Source: Knoellia koreensis (GTDB lineage: Bacteria > Actinomycetota > Actinomycetes > Actinomycetales > Dermatophilaceae). Taken from it: a DNA stretch of 64,000 nt. Below, piece after piece: positions 42,070-52,122 of the stretch. Under the pieces are notes generated by a model. That model saw only the letters and a list, made by a program, of their open reading frames with translations, did no database searches and was not told the DNA's origin. The position numbers were made by a program, and so were the translations under genes. The number at the start of each line of letters is the position of its first letter. Position 1 is the stretch's first letter. The stretch is taken from the NCBI RefSeq assembly GCF_013041615.1, contig NZ_JABEPQ010000002.1, positions 868,001 through 932,000 on the forward strand, read 5' to 3'.

Positions 42070-43773
42070 TCACTGGACGGCGAAGTGCGCGACCTCGCGC
42101 GCGTGCGGCTCGTCGTAGAGCTCGCCGACGACCTCGCCCTTCTGCCACTCGACCGCCAGCCCCTCGCCGCGCACCTCGAGGATGGCGATGTTGTTGTCGA
42201 ACCACGGCCCTTCGGTGACGCTCCAGCGGTATGCCGGGTCGGGCACCTTGGACGACGCGCCCGCCACGAGGCGCATGGGCCGCGCCATCCAGCGGGCCGC
42301 GAGTGCGTGCATCGCGCGGACCACGCGGGACAGCGGGTTGCGGATCGGTGAGCAGACCAGCTGGAGCACGCGGCTGGAGCCGGGTGCGAGCTGCGCGGGG
42401 TCGAGCTCGCAGACGTAGGAGTTGTGGACGTCACCGGACAGGAACGTGATGGTGCCCGGGCGGCGGCCGCGCTTGCCCTCGGCGACGGCAACGACGAGGT
42501 CGAGGACGTGGGCGAAACCCTTCTGGAAGGCCGCCCAGTGCTCGAGGTCGACCATGCGACGCACCTTCTCGCCGACCTTCCCCCAGGGCTTGCCCCAGGC
42601 GCCGGACGACCACGCCTCGTTGATCGCCTCGAGGTCGTGAATGCCCGGTGCGATGAGGAACGGCAACGACGTGCCGATGAAGAGGTGGTCGATGTCGCCG
42701 GTGAGCTGGCCCTCGAGCCACTCCATCTCGTAGTCGTCGAGGATGCTGCGCCGGCTCGGCTCGAGGACCCGTGCGGCCCGCGAGTCGACGACGACGAGCC
42801 GCGACTCGCCGAGGTCGCGCGAGTAGCTCCAGCGGTAGGTGTCGGGGTGCCGGTCGACCCGCTCGGCAAAAGTGTCGAGGACGTCCGTGAGGTCCAGCTC
42901 ACGGTCGTCACCAGAGGAGACGTGGGCCGAGATCCGTTGCCAGATCTCGTCTTCCGCGAGCTCTTCCGGCGAGAGGTTGCCGGCGTGCTGGTAGACCCAG
43001 TAGGACGCGAGGCCGCCGACGATGCGCCCGTGCCACCACGGCGTGGCGTTCATCTCGCGCTGCCAGTCGGCGGAGGTGTTCCAGTCGTCGCGGATGTCGT
43101 GGTCGTCGAAGATCATCGCGCTCGGCAGCGTCGACAGGAGCCAGCGGTTGAGCGGGTCGGACCACGCGAGCCGGTAGAGGTGGGCGTACTCGACGTAGTC
43201 CTTGAGCTCCTCGCCCGGCGGCTCGTCGATGTCGCGCCGGCTCGCGATGAACTCCTGCATCTCGTCGGAGGTGTCGTCGGCGTAGACCTGGTCGCCGAGG
43301 AAGCAGACGAGGTGTGGCCACTCGGCGTCGGTGCGGTCTGGCCGGCTCAGGTGGTAGGCGAACGAGCGCAGCGCGTCGACACCGTTGGTGCGGTTGCCGT
43401 CGGCGTCGTGCGGGACGCTCGTGCGGCACGACCCGAACGCCATCCGAGTCGGCTCGGTGTGGCGGAGCGTCCGGATGCGGCTCGGGGGCAGGCCCGGGTA
43501 GCCCTGGTCCGCCACGGGCTCGGGCCAGACCCGCTCGCCGTCGATGTGGACCTCGTAGTCGCCGACCGCGCCCGGCTCGAGCCCGTCGAGCACCACGAGC
43601 GCGTAGTGGTAACCGTGCACGGTGAAGGTCGGTTGCGACCACTCGCGGTCGAAGGCGCGCACCCGCACCGTCGCCCGGTCGCGGGTCTGCACCCACACGG
43701 TTGCGGACGTCTCCCCCACGTACCGCAGCAGCGGTCCGAGCTGGAGGGGGCCGGTCGGGAGGTCGTGGCGCAC
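42070..43773 (-). CDS. PhoD-like metallophosphatase (alkaline phosphatase D family)
   Basis: A 567-residue enzyme of the PhoD phosphodiesterase/phosphatase family. An N-terminal fibronectin-like domain (GPLLRYVGETSATVWVQTRD) is followed by the metal-binding core with MAFGSCR, FLGDQVYADD, IFDDHDIRDDWN and LSGDVHNSY. No signal peptide or twin-arginine motif is visible at the chosen GTG start, so it is probably cytoplasmic or uses another route, unlike the secreted PhoD of Bacillus. The natural substrate is unknown. Downstream is a 42-bp palindrome; upstream is an E3 element in the divergent gap to the DUF6069 gene. Confidence 0.88.
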   Translation of the reverse strand: MRHDLPTGPLQLGPLLRYVGETSATVWVQTRDRATVRVRAFDREWSQPTFTVHGYHYALVVLDGLEPGAVGDYEVHIDGERVWPEPVADQGYPGLPPSRIRTLRHTEPTRMAFGSCRTSVPHDADGNRTNGVDALRSFAYHLSRPDRTDAEWPHLVCFLGDQVYADDTSDEMQEFIASRRDIDEPPGEELKDYVEYAHLYRLAWSDPLNRWLLSTLPSAMIFDDHDIRDDWNTSADWQREMNATPWWHGRIVGGLASYWVYQHAGNLSPEELAEDEIWQRISAHVSSGDDRELDLTDVLDTFAERVDRHPDTYRWSYSRDLGESRLVVVDSRAARVLEPSRRSILDDYEMEWLEGQLTGDIDHLFIGTSLPFLIAPGIHDLEAINEAWSSGAWGKPWGKVGEKVRRMVDLEHWAAFQKGFAHVLDLVVAVAEGKRGRRPGTITFLSGDVHNSYVCELDPAQLAPGSSRVLQLVCSPIRNPLSRVVRAMHALAARWMARPMRLVAGASSKVPDPAYRWSVTEGPWFDNNIAILEVRGEGLAVEWQKGEVVGELYDEPHAREVAHFAVQ

Positions 43774-43835
43774 TCCTCCGTTCTACACGGCATACCTGAG
43801 GTCTGCTGATCACCACCTGACCGCCCCCTGTGCCT

Positions 43836-43896
43836 CAGCTTTTCCGCGTCATGCGGGAAAGCTGGCTTCGCGCGGGTTACTAGCGCGAGCGAACCT
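43836..43896. repeat. E3 element, copy a
   Basis: A 61-base element: a hairpin of CAGCTTTTCCGC (43836-43847) with GCGGGAAAGCTG (43853-43864) around GTCAT, then a second, weaker hairpin ending GCGAGCGAACCT. Copy b at 46895-46955 matches at about 55 of 61 positions in the same orientation. It lies in the 275-base gap between divergent genes, which otherwise contains only the DUF6069 leader. Confidence 0.88.
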
Positions 43897-44048
43897 CAAC
43901 TTTCCTCAGCGAAGCGCCCACCCGTACGGATGTACTGCGCAACCGGTGACACGTGACCCTGCCACCGCACCGGCCTGGGTCCATAGCGTCGAGATGTCGC
44001 CGACAGACCGGCGAACGACCCACCAAACCATCGACCCGAGGGAATCCC

Positions 44049-44528
44049 ATGACCACCCGCCCGCAGACCGCTCCACCCACGGATGGACCCACCACCGGCA
44101 CGACCGGCGCGACCGGCGCGGCCGGCGCGACGACTGAACCCGCGACCAAGCCCTTGCCCATCTGGTCGACCCTGGCCGCCACGACCGGTGCCGCACTGGT
44201 CGCGTGGTTCCCGCTGAGCCGGTTCGTCGACCTCGAGGTGGCCGCCGGTGACTCCACACGCATCGTCGGCGGCGCCTCGGTCGGCATCAGCGCGCTTGTC
44301 ATCGCCCTCGCCGCCCTGGGCTTCGCGACCGTCGTGCGGCGGCGGGCGCGTCGGCCGCGCCGCGTCTTCACCGTCACCGGGGCGGTGGTCCTCGTGCTGT
44401 CGCTGGTCAGCCCGCTGGCCCAGGCCGTGACGACGGATGCCGCGCTCTCGCTGCTCACCCTGCACGTGGTGGTCGGCGCTGTCGTGTTGGGCCTGGTGCC
44501 GCGGCGACTCCCCAGTCTGCGCCGGTGA
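44049..44528 (+). CDS. DUF6069 family membrane protein
   Basis: A 159-residue protein with a Thr/Pro/Gly-rich N-terminal tail of about 38 residues (repeated TGATGAAGA) and four hydrophobic segments (from IWSTLAATTGAALVAWFPLS to LLTLHVVVGAVVLGLVP). This plan matches DUF6069, a family of four-helix membrane proteins without known function. GGGAA lies before the ATG. It is first in a rightward four-gene unit whose members all overlap by four bases. The unit is bracketed by E3 repeats. A structural or sensory link to the two-component system is possible (inference). Confidence 0.75.
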   Translation: MTTRPQTAPPTDGPTTGTTGATGAAGATTEPATKPLPIWSTLAATTGAALVAWFPLSRFVDLEVAAGDSTRIVGGASVGISALVIALAALGFATVVRRRARRPRRVFTVTGAVVLVLSLVSPLAQAVTTDAALSLLTLHVVVGAVVLGLVPRRLPSLRR

Positions 44529-45124
44529 CCACCACCGCGCCATGCGCCGTGCCGATGGTGCACGACTACACTGGCTGGCGCCGTCGCCTCTCGTCCGGCC
44601 TGCACGGCACGATCCTCGAGCTCGGCGCGGGCGACGGCGCCAACACGGCATACCTGTCCCGCGACCTGCACTGGATCGGGCTGGAACCCGACGCCCGACG
44701 CGCGGCCGACGCGCGCCGGACCGCGCGAGGGTGGTTCGCCCACAGCAGCGTGCTCGAGTGCCGCGCCGAGGCGATCCCGCTCGCCGACGCGAGCGTCGAC
44801 GCGGTCCTGGGCACGCTGCTGCTGTGCTCGGTGCGCGACCAGGCCAGGGTGCTGTCCGAGATCCGCCGCGTGCTGCGCCCGGGCGGGGGGTTCCGCTTCC
44901 TCGAGCACGTCGCCGCACCGCGCGGCACGTGGATGCGACGTCTCGAGCTGGCCGCGACGCCGTGGTCGGTCCTCACCGACCACGGCTGCCACCCGGCCCG
45001 CGACACCGGCTCGGCCCTGGACGCGGCCGGCTTCGCGACGGTCACCGCACTCGCTTTCACCCGCCCTGGGCCGTGGGGCCGCCGCGTCGATCACCTCGCC
45101 GGCGAGGCCGTGACGACACAATGA
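44525..45124 (+). CDS. Class I SAM-dependent methyltransferase
   Basis: A 199-residue Rossmann-fold methyltransferase. Motif I is ILELGAGDGANTAYL, motif II/III region HWIGLEPDARRAADA, motif IV AEAIPLADASVDAVLGTLL and motif VI RVLRPGGGFRFLEHV, placing it in the UbiE/Methyltransf_11 group. Acceptor specificity cannot be read; small molecules or lipids are usual. It starts with GTG overlapping the DUF6069 stop (GTGA) and its stop overlaps the kinase start (ATGA), so it is tightly co-translated with a membrane protein and a two-component system. Confidence 0.85.
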   Translation: MTTTAPCAVPMVHDYTGWRRRLSSGLHGTILELGAGDGANTAYLSRDLHWIGLEPDARRAADARRTARGWFAHSSVLECRAEAIPLADASVDAVLGTLLLCSVRDQARVLSEIRRVLRPGGGFRFLEHVAAPRGTWMRRLELAATPWSVLTDHGCHPARDTGSALDAAGFATVTALAFTRPGPWGRRVDHLAGEAVTTQ

Positions 45125-46281
45125 CCGGTATGCCGCGCGCCCCCCTGCCGTACGCCTGGCCCCGGCTTCCCTTGTGGGCCGGGGCGCTGTGGGCGTCCTT
45201 GTGGGGTGGCGCCCTCCTCCTTCCCTCGTTCGTCGGGCTGGGCGAGGCGCGCCACCCGGGGTGGTGCGCAGTGGGGCTCGTCGTGGCCTTCGGGCTGTTC
45301 GTCGTGACCACGGTCGACGCCACGGCAAGGGCGGGCGCCCGCCGCGCAGACCTGTGGCCGGTCGTGCTGTTGCTGGCGGTCGTGTGCGCTGCCCTCGTCG
45401 CAGACGGAGGTATGCCGTGGGGCACGCTGCCCATCCTCGTCGCCGTCGCGGTGGGCACCAGCACTCCGTTGCGCTGGGCCCCGTGGCTCGTGGTGGCGCT
45501 GGCCGCGGCGGCCGCCCTGGCGGACGGATTCCGTTCTGGCGCATGGGATGGCGCCATCTGGAGCACCGGACTGGTCACACTGCTCGCCGGGCTGCTCACG
45601 TGCGCCTTCGGGTGGCTGGCGTCGGTCATCGGCGAGCTGCGGGCCACGCGTCGTGAACTGGCCCGGACCGCGGTCTCGGCCGAGCGGCTGCGGTTCTCGC
45701 GCGACCTGCACGACCTGCTCGGCCACAGCCTGTCCGTCATCTCCGTCAAGGCACAGGCCGCCCGCCGGTCGGTGCGCACGGATCCCGAAGCGGCGGAACG
45801 GCATTCGGCCGACATCGAGTCGCTCGCGCAGCAGGCGCTGGCCGAGGTGCGCGAAGCCGTCCAGGGCTACCGCCGCACCGACCTCGACCTCGAGGTGACC
45901 CGCGCCGCCCAGGCCCTGCGGTCGGCGGGCATCACCACCGAGGTGGTGCGGGACGACGCCGACCTCACCCCCGACCAGCAGGACCTGCTCGCCTGGGTGG
46001 TCCGCGAGGGTGCGACCAACGTGCTGCGGCACGCCCACGCCAGCCATGCCGTCATCCGGACCTCGTCGGCCGGTGGCCGGGCCACCCTCGTCATCGAGGA
46101 CGACGGCTCGGGGTCGACCGACGCCCCGGCGGTGGGTCCCCACGGCGAAGCGATGCCCGGCGGCACCGGCCTCACGGGTCTGCGTGACCGTCTCACCAGG
46201 GTCGGCGGCACACTCGCGACCACCGCGGCCGCAAGCGGATTCCGTTTGACCGCAGAGGTTCCCGCGAAGGAGGCACGATGA
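45121..46281 (+). CDS. NarL-type sensor histidine kinase (HisKA_3, DesK-like)
   Basis: A 386-residue membrane kinase. The N-terminal 160 residues form about five or six hydrophobic segments without a large external sensor, as in DesK-type kinases that sense membrane state. The H-box RFSRDLHDLLGHSLSVISVK is typical of HisKA_3. The ATPase domain has VVREGATNVLRHAHAS, VIEDDGSG and GTGLTGLRDRL. ATGA overlaps join it to the methyltransferase gene upstream and the response regulator gene downstream. It should phosphorylate that regulator. Confidence 0.92.
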   Translation: MTGMPRAPLPYAWPRLPLWAGALWASLWGGALLLPSFVGLGEARHPGWCAVGLVVAFGLFVVTTVDATARAGARRADLWPVVLLLAVVCAALVADGGMPWGTLPILVAVAVGTSTPLRWAPWLVVALAAAAALADGFRSGAWDGAIWSTGLVTLLAGLLTCAFGWLASVIGELRATRRELARTAVSAERLRFSRDLHDLLGHSLSVISVKAQAARRSVRTDPEAAERHSADIESLAQQALAEVREAVQGYRRTDLDLEVTRAAQALRSAGITTEVVRDDADLTPDQQDLLAWVVREGATNVLRHAHASHAVIRTSSAGGRATLVIEDDGSGSTDAPAVGPHGEAMPGGTGLTGLRDRLTRVGGTLATTAAASGFRLTAEVPAKEAR

Positions 46282-46883
46282 CGACACTCCTCATCGCCGA
46301 GGACCAGGTCATGATGCGCGAGGCCCTGGCCACCCTGCTGGACCTCGAGGACGACCTGTCGGTCGTGGGCCAGGTCGGCCGCGGCGACGAGGTCGTGGCC
46401 GCGGTGCTCGACCGCAGGCCCGAACTGGTGCTGCTCGACATCGAGCTACCCGGAGCGTCGGGGCTCGATGTCGCGGCGCAGCTGCGCGACCAGACACCGG
46501 ACACCCTCGTCGTCATCGTCACGACGTTCGGCCGGCCCGGGTACCTGCGGCGCGCCCTCGACGCAGGCGTGCGCGGGTTCGTCGTCAAGGACGGCCCGGT
46601 CGAGGGGCTGGCGGCCGCCATCCGCCGCGTCGCCGCGGGCGACCTCGTCATCGACCCGACCCTGGCCGCCGACGCCCTCGCTGCGGGGCCCAACCCGCTC
46701 ACCGACCGCGAGCGCGACGTCCTCCGGGAGTCCGCCGACGGCGCCACGGTCGCCGACATCGCCGGGTCGCTGCACCTGTCGGAGCAGACGGTCCGCAACT
46801 ACGCCTCAGCCGCGATCGCCAAGACCGCCACGCGCAACCGCGTCGAGGCCGCTGCTGAGGCCCGCCACCGCGGCTGGCTCTGA
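46278..46883 (+). CDS. NarL/FixJ-family response regulator (DesR-like)
   Basis: A 201-residue regulator. The receiver has IAEDQVMMREAL, the phosphorylation site in LVLLDIELPGASG, and the lysine in FVVKDGPVE. The C-terminal LuxR-type helix-turn-helix reads LTDRERDVLRESADGATVAD and LHLSEQTVRNYASAAIAKT. The ATG overlaps the kinase stop. It probably controls its own cassette or membrane-lipid genes, like DesR (inference). An E3 repeat begins 12 bases beyond its stop codon. Confidence 0.92.
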   Translation: MTTLLIAEDQVMMREALATLLDLEDDLSVVGQVGRGDEVVAAVLDRRPELVLLDIELPGASGLDVAAQLRDQTPDTLVVIVTTFGRPGYLRRALDAGVRGFVVKDGPVEGLAAAIRRVAAGDLVIDPTLAADALAAGPNPLTDRERDVLRESADGATVADIAGSLHLSEQTVRNYASAAIAKTATRNRVEAAAEARHRGWL

Positions 46884-46894
46884 CCCATCCGCCA

Positions 46895-46955
46895 CAGCTT
46901 TTCCGCGTCATGCGGGAAAGCTGGCTTCGCTCGCCTCACCAGAGCGAGCGAACCT
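46895..46955. repeat. E3 element, copy b
   Basis: The same first hairpin as copy a (CAGCTTTTCCGC, GTCAT, GCGGGAAAGCTG), then a cleaner second hairpin with TTCGCTCGC (46926-46934) and GCGAGCGAA (46944-46952). It lies between the convergent response-regulator and groEL genes and may act as a terminator. Confidence 0.88.
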
Positions 46956-47002
46956 GAAGCTTCGCGCGTGAAGTGCCGCCGCGGCATACCTGCGGGCACG
47001 CG

Positions 47003-47038
47003 AAAGGGGCGGCCCACCTTCCGGTGGACCGCCCCTTC
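47003..47038 (-). terminator. groEL terminator
   Basis: A stem of AAGGGGCGGCCCACC (47004-47018) with GGTGGACCGCCCCTT (47023-47037), one mismatch, and loop TTCC. It lies 45 bases beyond the groEL stop and carries a short A/T edge on each side, a classic intrinsic terminator. Confidence 0.85.
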
Positions 47039-47081
47039 GATGGTGCGTATGCCGTGTGGCCAGCAGGTCAGAGGCTTGGCC

Positions 47082-48851
<1,770 letters not shown>

Positions 48852-48859
48852 CGCCATTA

Positions 48860-48886
48860 TTGGCACTCTCGGGGTGGGAGTGCAAA
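48860..48886 (-). promoter_or_regulatory. CIRCE (HrcA operator), distal copy
   Basis: TTGGCACTC-N9-GAGTGCAAA is a second CIRCE element, 35 bases upstream of the first. Paired CIRCE sites ahead of chaperonin genes are known in actinobacteria and bind HrcA cooperatively. Confidence 0.9.
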
Positions 48887-48940
48887 CGCGAGGGGTATGC
48901 CGCGGACGCCCCTCGCCTTCGCGCGTCGCCACCGCGGCCC

Positions 48941-49084
48941 CACCCCTCCCGCACTTCGGGCCACCCTGGCTCGGTCCGGCGCGCAGCACCGGCCCTCAGT
49001 GGCCCGAAGTCGCACCCCTCCCGCACTTCGGGCCACCCAGGCTTGGTCCCGCCCGCAACACCGGCCCTCAGTGGCCGGAAGTGC
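48941..49084. repeat. E4 element: two tandem 72-bp palindromic units
   Basis: Units 48941-49012 and 49013-49084 are about 90% identical. Each begins CACCCCTCCCGCACTTCGGG and is itself a hairpin: CTTCGGGCCAC pairs with GTGGCCCGAAG near the other end (one mismatch in unit 2). Unit 2 runs into the 3' end of the gene at 49068, supplying its last codons and stop. Together with the CIRCE sites this fills the 360-base gap upstream of groEL. Confidence 0.88.
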
Positions 49085-49805
49085 GGGCGTCCTCCGCCTC
49101 CGGCTGCTGCCGCTGATCGAGCAGGGCGCGCAGGTCTGCAGCCATCCGGGTCTCGAGCTGCGGCCGCGACTGCCCTCGCACCTCGACCCGGCGGGCGTCC
49201 TGAGCCTGACGGCGCTTCACCTCGCCCATCGCGACGCCGATGGCGACGAGCACCGGGAGCACGAACCTCGCAGCGTCGAGGACCGGATCGAGCCACCCCG
49301 GCAGCGACCAGTCCGGCCACGGGATCGACGGCAGGTCGATGCTCGGCCACGGGATGTCGGGCAGGTCGATGCTGGGCCACGGGATGTCCGGCCACGGGAT
49401 GTCCGGCAGGTCCCAGTCGGGCAGCAGGTTGACGACGAACCCGACCCCGAACAACGGCGCGAGCACCTTGACCGTCGCCAGGACGCCCTCCACGACGGCG
49501 TGCCGGCGTGGGTGCTGGCGGATCCGCTCCTCGCGCCGCGCGGCCCGCGACCCGGGCTCGGGCTCCATGTCGACCGCACCCTGGCCGACGCTCAGCGTGG
49601 CCCGGTGCACCCCGGTCATCGACGCCTTGAGCTTGACCCGGCCGTAGCCGTTGGCCTCGAGCACGGCGTTGTCGTCCGTGGTCTTCGTGCGCGCGACCTC
49701 GGCGCCGTCGACGGTCCAGACGATCTCGCGCTGCACGCCGAGCTCGGTCGCCGTCACGGTGTGCTCGCGTCCCCGCACGAGCAGGTCGAAGCGTTGCTGT
49801 CCCAC
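49068..49805 (-). CDS. Hypothetical protein with Trp/Pro peptide repeats next to a membrane segment
   Basis: A 245-residue protein that I do not recognise. The N-terminal 85 residues look like a small beta domain (QQRFDLLVRGREHTVTATEL, VQREIVWTVDGAEVARTKTT). A hydrophobic segment (GVLATVKVLAPLFGVGFVVN) precedes a striking repeat in which IPWP and DLP alternate (DIPWPDIPWPSIDLP, then again), ending GWLDP, followed by another hydrophobic segment and a charged coiled tail. GGAAGG lies nine bases before the GTG. The last residues and stop codon are encoded by the E4 repeat. Function unknown; probably membrane-associated. Confidence 0.65.
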   Translation of the reverse strand: MGQQRFDLLVRGREHTVTATELGVQREIVWTVDGAEVARTKTTDDNAVLEANGYGRVKLKASMTGVHRATLSVGQGAVDMEPEPGSRAARREERIRQHPRRHAVVEGVLATVKVLAPLFGVGFVVNLLPDWDLPDIPWPDIPWPSIDLPDIPWPSIDLPSIPWPDWSLPGWLDPVLDAARFVLPVLVAIGVAMGEVKRRQAQDARRVEVRGQSRPQLETRMAADLRALLDQRQQPEAEDARTSGH

Positions 49806-49953
49806 GCGTCGAGCCTTCCGCACGGACAAGGCATGGCGCTTAGGCCCCCGGTCGGAACCCGGGTCCGACTTTGGTATGCCGTCGCGGGCGCGCCGACCAC
49901 GTCGCCGGGAAACGTCCACGACGGCGGGTGCGCACGCGGCATACGCTCGGCGC

Positions 49954-50601
49954 ATGGATCGGGCAGACGTCGTCGCGCGTGTCGACGCTGCATTCGAGAC
50001 GACGGGCGCTGGCATGACGGGGTGGCCCCCGCCGCGCCCCCTCGACGCGGCACCGCGCGACGAGGAGTACTCCCGGGTGCTGGACCCGGGGAAGTACAGG
50101 CTGCTCGGGGCCCGCTACGAGGCGTGGGCGCGGACCCTGGTCGACGTGGGAGCCGCCGTGCGTACGGACGGTGAGCCGTGGGCCGAGGGCGTCCCGAACT
50201 ACGGCGTCACCCGCACCGAGGGCCTGAAGCCGACGGTGAGAGGTGCCCTGCCGATCACGGTGGGGCACACCAGGATCGAGGACAACGCGGATGCAGGGCT
50301 CGTTGTCGGGGTAAGCGCCCCCGCCGTGCTCGTCGCGGCGCTGCCCTACTGCGGGTGCGACGCCTGCGACGACGGCTCGGTCCTGCTCCTTCGACAGCTC
50401 GACGACACGGTCTGGCTCATCGTGAGCGGCGCGTTCACCAGGGTCGAGGCGAGGCGCGGGCGGTCGGTGCAGACCACCCCCGAGGGCGGCTGGTCCGGTG
50501 AGGGGTTCTCCTCGGCGAGCACGGCGGAGCAGGTGCTGGCGGCAGCCGACTCACCGCGCAAGGGATACACGGTGACGCACGGCGCCAGCTGGTTCGGCTG
50601 A
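49954..50601 (+). CDS. DUF6226 family protein
   Basis: A 215-residue soluble protein. The block LPYCGCDACDDGS with three cysteines and the upstream LPITVGHTRIEDNAD are characteristic of DUF6226, an uncharacterised family common in actinobacteria. The cysteines could bind a metal, but the other ligands are not evident. No signal peptide is seen. It starts at an ATG shortly after an octamer copy at 49937 and ends seven bases before the stop of a convergent gene. Its function is unknown. Confidence 0.75.
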   Translation: MDRADVVARVDAAFETTGAGMTGWPPPRPLDAAPRDEEYSRVLDPGKYRLLGARYEAWARTLVDVGAAVRTDGEPWAEGVPNYGVTRTEGLKPTVRGALPITVGHTRIEDNADAGLVVGVSAPAVLVAALPYCGCDACDDGSVLLLRQLDDTVWLIVSGAFTRVEARRGRSVQTTPEGGWSGEGFSSASTAEQVLAAADSPRKGYTVTHGASWFG

Positions 50602-50608
50602 CGCGACG

Positions 50609-51070
50609 TCAGTCTCCGGGCAGGAGGGTGCGCAGGGTCGCCTCGGCCTCGGACTCGACGGGCGCGTCGAGGTCGCCGACGAAGACGGCGTATGCGGTCC
50701 GCGCGGGGTTGGCTTCGAGGTCGCGCAGCACCTGGGCCCAGGCCGCGGTGTTCGGGTGCTCGACGTCCTCGCACGCGAGGGCCGGCTTGAGCGTCTCGAC
50801 CACCGTGGACAGCTCGGTCTGCGACAGCTCGTACGTCGCCGAACCGGAGGCGTGCCCCACGACCTTGGCGAGGACCACCGCAGCCAGGCCGGCTGGGGCA
50901 TCCGGCCCGTTGACGTAGGGGAACTCGAGCTCGGGTGAGCTGGACGCGGGCGTGATTCCCACGGCATACGCCACTGGTGGCTCCCAGCCGTCGATCGTCG
51001 CGGCCAGCGCCTCCTTGATGGCCCGCAGGCCCTCGGGCGTGCTCCAGTCCGGCTCGTTCGTCGCGGTCAT
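50609..51070 (-). CDS. Hypothetical soluble protein, last gene of the peptidase unit
   Basis: A 153-residue acidic protein with no family I can name. It opens with MTATNEPDWSTPEGLRAIKE and contains YAVGITPASSSPELEFPYVN and YAVFVGDLDAPVESE. It looks like a compact alpha/beta domain without membrane segments or obvious catalytic residues. Its start overlaps the stop of the P1-family peptidase gene (ATGA), and it is the fourth of four leftward genes linked by four-base overlaps (GNAT, VOC, peptidase, this gene), so it belongs to that transcript. Confidence 0.7.
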   Translation of the reverse strand: MTATNEPDWSTPEGLRAIKEALAATIDGWEPPVAYAVGITPASSSPELEFPYVNGPDAPAGLAAVVLAKVVGHASGSATYELSQTELSTVVETLKPALACEDVEHPNTAAWAQVLRDLEANPARTAYAVFVGDLDAPVESEAEATLRTLLPGD

Positions 51071-52122
51071 CGGTCCATCCTGACAGCCGAGGGGTAGGCG
51101 TCACGGTAGGAGCGCAGGTCGACGGCGCCGTTGCTGACCGACTCGGCCGCGAGGACGGCGTGGGCGACGGCCCTGGTCATGCAGTCACCGGCCGCGACCA
51201 TGAGCTGGTGCAGTGCCGGCAGCTCGGGCGCCGGTCGCTGCCCGGACGCAAGCGTGAAGACGGTGTCGCCGTCGAGCAGCGTGTGCACCGGATGGATGGC
51301 GCGGGCAAGGCCGTCGTGCGCGAGGCCGGAGACCTTCTGGCACTGCGCCTTCGTGAGCGTCGCATCCGTGGCGATGACGCCGATCGTCGTCGCGGCACCG
51401 GGTTGCAGGGGCTGGTTGGCGTATGCCGCCTTGGCGCGTTCGCGAGCCTCCTGCGCCTCCTCGGCGGAAGGCGTTGCCACATGGGCGAACTCGTCACCGA
51501 GACCGTGCCGGAGCGCCCACAGCTCGCCGGTCGCCGGGTCGACGACGTCACCCAGGGCGTTGACGGCCACTATCGCCGCGACCGAGGTGCCGTCGTCGAG
51601 CACAGCACTGGCCGACCCGAGTCCGCCCTTGAGGCCACCGGCCCTGGCACCCGTCCCGGCGCCGACGTTTCCCTGCGTGACGGCCTCGGCGGAGGCTGCG
51701 TCGAATGCCGTCACCCCGTCGGAAGCCGTTGGCGCAGAAGCGAACTCGCCGCCACGGTCGAGGTCGAACAACACCGTCGCGGGCACGATCGGGACCACCT
51801 TGCCGGGCTGCCCCATCGGCCAGCCCAGCCCCGCGGCATACAGGCGCTGCATCACTCCGTCGGCGCTCGCGAGGCCGAACGCACTGCCCCCGGTGAGCAC
51901 CACGGCGTTGACGCGGTCGACGAGGTTGCGCGGGTCGAGCAGGTCGGTCTCGCGGGTGCCCGGCGCGCCGCCACGCACGTCCACACCGGCGACAGCTCCG
52001 GCGTCGGGCGGCAGGACGACGGTGGTACCGGTGAGCCAGCCCGGCTCGGTGCGGGTGGAGTGGCCGACGCGGAAGCCGGGGACGTCGACCAGGGTGTTGG
52101 TGGGTCCGGGGCGCAGGCTCAC
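51067..52122 (-). CDS. P1-family peptidase (DmpA/NylC-like N-terminal nucleophile hydrolase)
   Basis: A 351-residue member of peptidase family S58/P1. Conserved stretches are VDVPGFRVGHSTRTEPGWLTG, NAVVLTGGSAFGLASADGVM, GNVGAGTGARAGGLKGGLGS and TTIGVIATDATLTKAQCQKV. In this family autocleavage before a Ser/Thr in the last stretch generates the nucleophile; the TT there is the likely site. Known members are aminopeptidases or amide hydrolases such as the nylon-oligomer hydrolase. The GTG start overlaps the VOC gene stop (GTGA). Substrate unknown. Confidence 0.87.
   Translation of the reverse strand: MSLRPGPTNTLVDVPGFRVGHSTRTEPGWLTGTTVVLPPDAGAVAGVDVRGGAPGTRETDLLDPRNLVDRVNAVVLTGGSAFGLASADGVMQRLYAAGLGWPMGQPGKVVPIVPATVLFDLDRGGEFASAPTASDGVTAFDAASAEAVTQGNVGAGTGARAGGLKGGLGSASAVLDDGTSVAAIVAVNALGDVVDPATGELWALRHGLGDEFAHVATPSAEEAQEARERAKAAYANQPLQPGAATTIGVIATDATLTKAQCQKVSGLAHDGLARAIHPVHTLLDGDTVFTLASGQRPAPELPALHQLMVAAGDCMTRAVAHAVLAAESVSNGAVDLRSYRDAYPSAVRMDR

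Noticed and set aside
43836-46956. E3-bracketed cassette as a classical composite transposon
   Set aside because: There is no transposase inside, the repeats are only 61 bases, and I see no target-site duplication outside them.
48941-49084. Tandem E4 units as a minimal CRISPR array
   Set aside because: There are only two directly abutting 72-bp units with no spacers and no cas genes, and each unit is itself a hairpin.
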